The translations under genes were made by a program, and so were the position numbers. From NCBI RefSeq assembly GCF_003020585.1, contig NZ_PXUE01000002.1, positions 62,001-126,000 on the forward strand: a DNA stretch of 64,000 nucleotides, read 5' to 3'. This document shows, piece after piece, positions 61,135-64,000 of the stretch; the first letter of the stretch is position 1; the number at the start of each line of letters is the position of its first letter. The stretch comes from Chryseobacterium aurantiacum (lineage in GTDB: Bacteria; Bacteroidota; Bacteroidia; Flavobacteriales; Weeksellaceae). Under the pieces are notes generated by a model. The model did not search any database and was not told where the DNA came from. It saw only the letters and a list, made by a program, of their open reading frames with translations.

Positions 61135-63567
61135 GTGGTTGCTTTTGAACATACCAATGGATTTAAAATCATTCAACAATGGATGGTTGATAAAGGCATA
61201 TCTCCTTTTAAATTTCAAATAGATACCTGGCGCAGATTCGGAAACGGATATAGTGGTATGGTGGTAGCTCCCACAGGGTTTGGGAAAACTTTTTCAGTTT
61301 TTTTAGCATTGGTTTCAGACTTTCTGAATCATCCTGAAAATTATAAAAAAGGGTTGAAAATGATTTGGATAAGTCCTCTTCGTTCTTTATCCAAGGATAT
61401 TGCAAAAGCCATGCAGGAAGCCATTGATGAAATTGGTCTGGACTGGGCCGTAGGAGTGAGAAATGGAGATACAGATCCCAAGGTAAGACAACAGCAGGTA
61501 AAGAAAATGCCCGAAATTCTGGTAGTAACACCGGAAAGTTTACATTTACTCCTTGCTCAGAAAAATAATGAAACCTTCTTTCGTGATATGAAATGTATGG
61601 TTGTAGATGAATGGCATGAATTGTTAGGTTCAAAGCGCGGTGTAATGGTAGAACTGGGAATTTCACAGCTTAAAGCCTATGCCCCTGATATGAAAATATG
61701 GGGTGTTACAGCAACAATCGGCAATCTGGATGAAGCCATGGAGGTACTGATTCCTTATGATATTAAAAAGACTCAAATTACCGCCACGGAGCGTAAGAAA
61801 ATAGATATTATTCCCGTCTTTCCGGACGAAATTGAAATATTGCCATGGGCAGGACATCTGGGCAACAAACTGGCCGATAAAGTAGTCCCCATTATTCTCA
61901 ATTCAAAATCTACCATTGTTTTTACCAATACCCGAAGCCAAAGTGAAATGTGGTATCAGCTGCTTTTGGATGCCCACCCTGATTTTGCAGGGCAGATTGC
62001 CATTCATCATAGCTCCATTGATGCTCACCTAAGAATATGGATTGAAGAAAACCTGAGCTCAGGAAAATTAAAAGCTGTTGTTTCCACCTCGTCGTTAGAT
62101 TTAGGAATAGATTTTAAACCTGTTGATACCGTCATTCAGATTGGCTCTGCAAAAGGAGTAGCCAGATTTCTTCAGCGGGCCGGCCGTAGCGGGCACTCCC
62201 CCTTTGAAACTTCCAAAATTTATTGCGTACCCACCCATTCTCTGGAGTTAATTGAAGTTTCTGCTCTAAAGGAAGCCGTAAAACAGAAAGTAGTTGAGCC
62301 AAGGGAACCTCAGGTCTTATGCTTTGATGTTTTGGTTCAGTTCTTAATGACCTTAGCGGTAGGAAACGGTTTTTATCCTGATGAAGTATACAAAAGAATC
62401 AAAAAGGTATATGCTTTTCAGGAAATGACAGATGAAGAATGGAAAAGCATTCTTGAGTTTCTGACCATCGGAGGAAGTGTTCTGAAAAATTATGAAGAAT
62501 TTCATAAAATTGTGATTTTGGACGATGGTTTATACAAGGTAACATCACGGAAAATAGCAATGCTCCACCGAATGAATATGGGAGTAATTGTAAGTGATGC
62601 CATGCTAAAGGTTAAATTTATTTCCGGCGGATATGTTGGAATGATTGAAGAATATTTTATTTCAAAACTCAAAAAAGAAGAAAAATTTATTTTAGCAGGA
62701 CGTACGCTGGAAGTTGCAATGATCAAGGATATGACCGTCTATGTAAGAGCTGCAAAAGGAAAAGCACTCGTGCCAAGTTATTTGGGCGGGCGGCTGCCTT
62801 TGAGCTCTGACCTGGGCCATTTTTTAAGAGAAAAGCTTTCACATGCCCTAAATCCGAAAGCTTCAGAGAAAGAATTAAAATTCCTACACCCGCTATTGAT
62901 CAATCAGGAAAAAAACTCCCACATTCCCAAAGAAGATGAATTCCTGATTGAAATGATTAAAAACCGTGAAGGATATCATTTGTTTATGTACCCCTTTGAA
63001 GGGCGTCTGGTGCATGAGGTAATGGCTGCATTAATAGCCTACAGAATTTCAAAATTGGCCCCTATTTCCTTTTCTATGGCAATGAATGACTATGGATTTG
63101 AATTATTCAGCGATAAGGAAATTCCTTTAAATGAAGAAAACATGCATCGGATTTTAAGCAGAGACCAGCTCATGACAGATATGATAGCCAGTATTAATTC
63201 AGCAGAAATGGCAAGAAGAAAATTTCGGGATATAGCAGTGATTTCGGGAATGGTGATTCAAAATTATGCAGGAAAGCAACGTTCCAATAAATCCTTGCAA
63301 AGCTCGGCCGGACTGATTTTTAAAGTGCTGGAAGACTATGATTCCAATCATTTTCTGATCAGGCAGGCCTATACGGAGGTCTTTAATATTCAGCTTCAGG
63401 AACAACGCCTGGTAGAAGCGTTTAAAAGAGTTGAAAAGTCTAAAATCATTTTAAAACATTCCCATTCTTTTACTCCATTAAGTTTTCCTATAAAGGTAGA
63501 CAGCCTCAGACAGACCCTTTCCAGTGAAGGGCTTGATGCAAGAATTAAAAGAATGCTGAAACTTTAA
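61135..63567 (+). CDS. Lhr-like DEXH helicase (ligase-associated)
   Basis: The 810-residue superfamily 2 helicase has Walker A APTGFGKT at 45-52, motif II DEWH at 158-161, VTATIGN motif III, and motif VI QRAGRSGHS. The Lhr-core C-terminal region follows (about 420-810). It unwinds or remodels nucleic acids in the same DNA repair pathway as the two preceding genes. The start codon is GTG at 61135, one bp after the ligase stop; no ATG fits better. Confidence 0.95.
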   Translation: MVAFEHTNGFKIIQQWMVDKGISPFKFQIDTWRRFGNGYSGMVVAPTGFGKTFSVFLALVSDFLNHPENYKKGLKMIWISPLRSLSKDIAKAMQEAIDEIGLDWAVGVRNGDTDPKVRQQQVKKMPEILVVTPESLHLLLAQKNNETFFRDMKCMVVDEWHELLGSKRGVMVELGISQLKAYAPDMKIWGVTATIGNLDEAMEVLIPYDIKKTQITATERKKIDIIPVFPDEIEILPWAGHLGNKLADKVVPIILNSKSTIVFTNTRSQSEMWYQLLLDAHPDFAGQIAIHHSSIDAHLRIWIEENLSSGKLKAVVSTSSLDLGIDFKPVDTVIQIGSAKGVARFLQRAGRSGHSPFETSKIYCVPTHSLELIEVSALKEAVKQKVVEPREPQVLCFDVLVQFLMTLAVGNGFYPDEVYKRIKKVYAFQEMTDEEWKSILEFLTIGGSVLKNYEEFHKIVILDDGLYKVTSRKIAMLHRMNMGVIVSDAMLKVKFISGGYVGMIEEYFISKLKKEEKFILAGRTLEVAMIKDMTVYVRAAKGKALVPSYLGGRLPLSSDLGHFLREKLSHALNPKASEKELKFLHPLLINQEKNSHIPKEDEFLIEMIKNREGYHLFMYPFEGRLVHEVMAALIAYRISKLAPISFSMAMNDYGFELFSDKEIPLNEENMHRILSRDQLMTDMIASINSAEMARRKFRDIAVISGMVIQNYAGKQRSNKSLQSSAGLIFKVLEDYDSNHFLIRQAYTEVFNIQLQEQRLVEAFKRVEKSKIILKHSHSFTPLSFPIKVDSLRQTLSSEGLDARIKRMLKL

Positions 63568-63684
63568 TGAATCAATATTTTATGCTTAAATACCTGAAAA
63601 GTTTCATGTCTTTTGTACATCATAACTTTTGATAAATTCGTAACTTAGAGTATATTCTCCGAAGAGTAAAATAAAATTAAAATC

Positions 63685-64000
63685 ATGGCAAAATTGTTCT
63701 TAGTCCGCCACGGACAGTCACTCTGGAATCTTGAGAACAGATTTACAGGGTGGCAGGATATTGATATAACAGAAACCGGAATTGAAGAAGCAAAAAATGC
63801 AGGAATAGCCTTAAGGAAAGAAAAAATAGATATTGCTTTTACCTCCGTACTCATCAGAGCAAAGCATACTCTTTCCATTATCCTTGACGAAATAGGAAAC
63901 CCCAATATTCCTATCATTATGGATAAAGCACTAAATGAGCGTTCTTATGGAGATCTTGAAGGACTTAACAAAGCAGAAACAGCACAGAAATACGGTGATG
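63685..64000 (+). CDS. gpmA: 2,3-bisphosphoglycerate-dependent phosphoglycerate mutase, 5' part
   Basis: The visible 105 codons start at ATG 63685 with [20 protein letters not shown], where R8, H9 and G10 form the histidine phosphatase motif and H9 is the phosphorylated residue. ERSYGDLEG near the end of the window supports the dPGM type. It converts 3- to 2-phosphoglycerate in glycolysis. The 3' end lies outside the window. Confidence 0.95.
   Translation, partial: MAKLFLVRHGQSLWNLENRFTGWQDIDITETGIEEAKNAGIALRKEKIDIAFTSVLIRAKHTLSIILDEIGNPNIPIIMDKALNERSYGDLEGLNKAETAQKYGD

Noticed and set aside
61208..61666. Minus-strand frame of 152 codons opposite the helicase gene
   Set aside because: Antisense shadow of the helicase; no promoter and no protein-like features.
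1..64000. Transposons, prophage, CRISPR, tRNA or rRNA genes
   Set aside because: I looked for transposase or integrase frames, regular direct repeats and tRNA cloverleaf ends and found none that I could support by eye.

Overview
The window is chromosomal DNA of a low-GC member of the Bacteroidota, most likely Chryseobacterium or a close Flavobacteriia relative. The reasons are the TAnnTTTG-type promoter elements, leaders without Shine-Dalgarno sites, an RND pump fused to a TolC domain, a SusC/TonB receptor with a carboxypeptidase-like N-terminal domain, and a siderophore gene set that fits what is known from Chryseobacterium. I see no tRNA, rRNA, CRISPR array or transposase gene.

Layout. 1-6.9 kb: the 5' end of an unrecognised gene, then a metal-efflux RND operon read leftward (small secreted protein, CusA/CzcA-TolC fusion, adaptor lipoprotein). 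6.9-16.5 kb: a transport and regulation region with LysR/LysE, a Crp/Fnr regulator, a siderophore-interacting flavoprotein plus MFS, a CPA1 antiporter, a candidate small RNA with a UUCG terminator, an AraC regulator with a CynX-like MFS, and an MBL hydrolase with an HxlR regulator. 16.6-22.9 kb: a biotin operon read leftward (ferritin-like protein, bioF, bioD, bioB, bioA) with a divergent MocR regulator. 23-38 kb: a nine-gene NRPS-independent siderophore operon read leftward (PLP decarboxylase, IucA/C-acetyltransferase fusion, N-hydroxylase, second IucA/C, MATE exporter, ACP, adenylating enzyme, TonB receptor, PepSY reductase-like protein) and a divergent lysine-4-hydroxylase-type dioxygenase. 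Two facing promoters and a Fur-like site lie between them. 38-52.6 kb: accessory metabolism, with esterases, MFS transporters, DsbA/FrnE, a CAT-like acetyltransferase, a degenerate-Nudix regulator, a PRISE-type reductase and three more Crp/Fnr regulators. 52.6-56.1 kb: an AT-rich module of one large protein ending in a pyroglutamyl-peptidase-like domain with Cys changed to Ser, followed by three related secreted or lipidated small proteins, resembling an effector with an immunity array. 56.2-58.3 kb: AraC regulator, GlcG/HbpS-like protein and SDR. 58.5-63.6 kb: ligase-associated DNA repair operon (MBL exonuclease, ATP-dependent ligase, Lhr-like helicase). The window ends inside gpmA.

How parts work together. 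The siderophore locus predicts lysine -> 4-hydroxylysine -> 3-hydroxycadaverine -> N-hydroxylation and acylation -> joining to citrate by two NIS synthetases, export by MATE, uptake by the TonB receptor and reduction by the PepSY protein. This matches the building blocks reported for chryseochelins (recalled from the literature, to be checked). Several FNR-type palindromes (TTGAT-N4-ATCAA class) lie 22-23 nt upstream of Bacteroidota-like -7 elements before the MFS/flavoprotein operon, the antiporter, one Crp gene and the PRISE reductase gene, suggesting one shared regulon.
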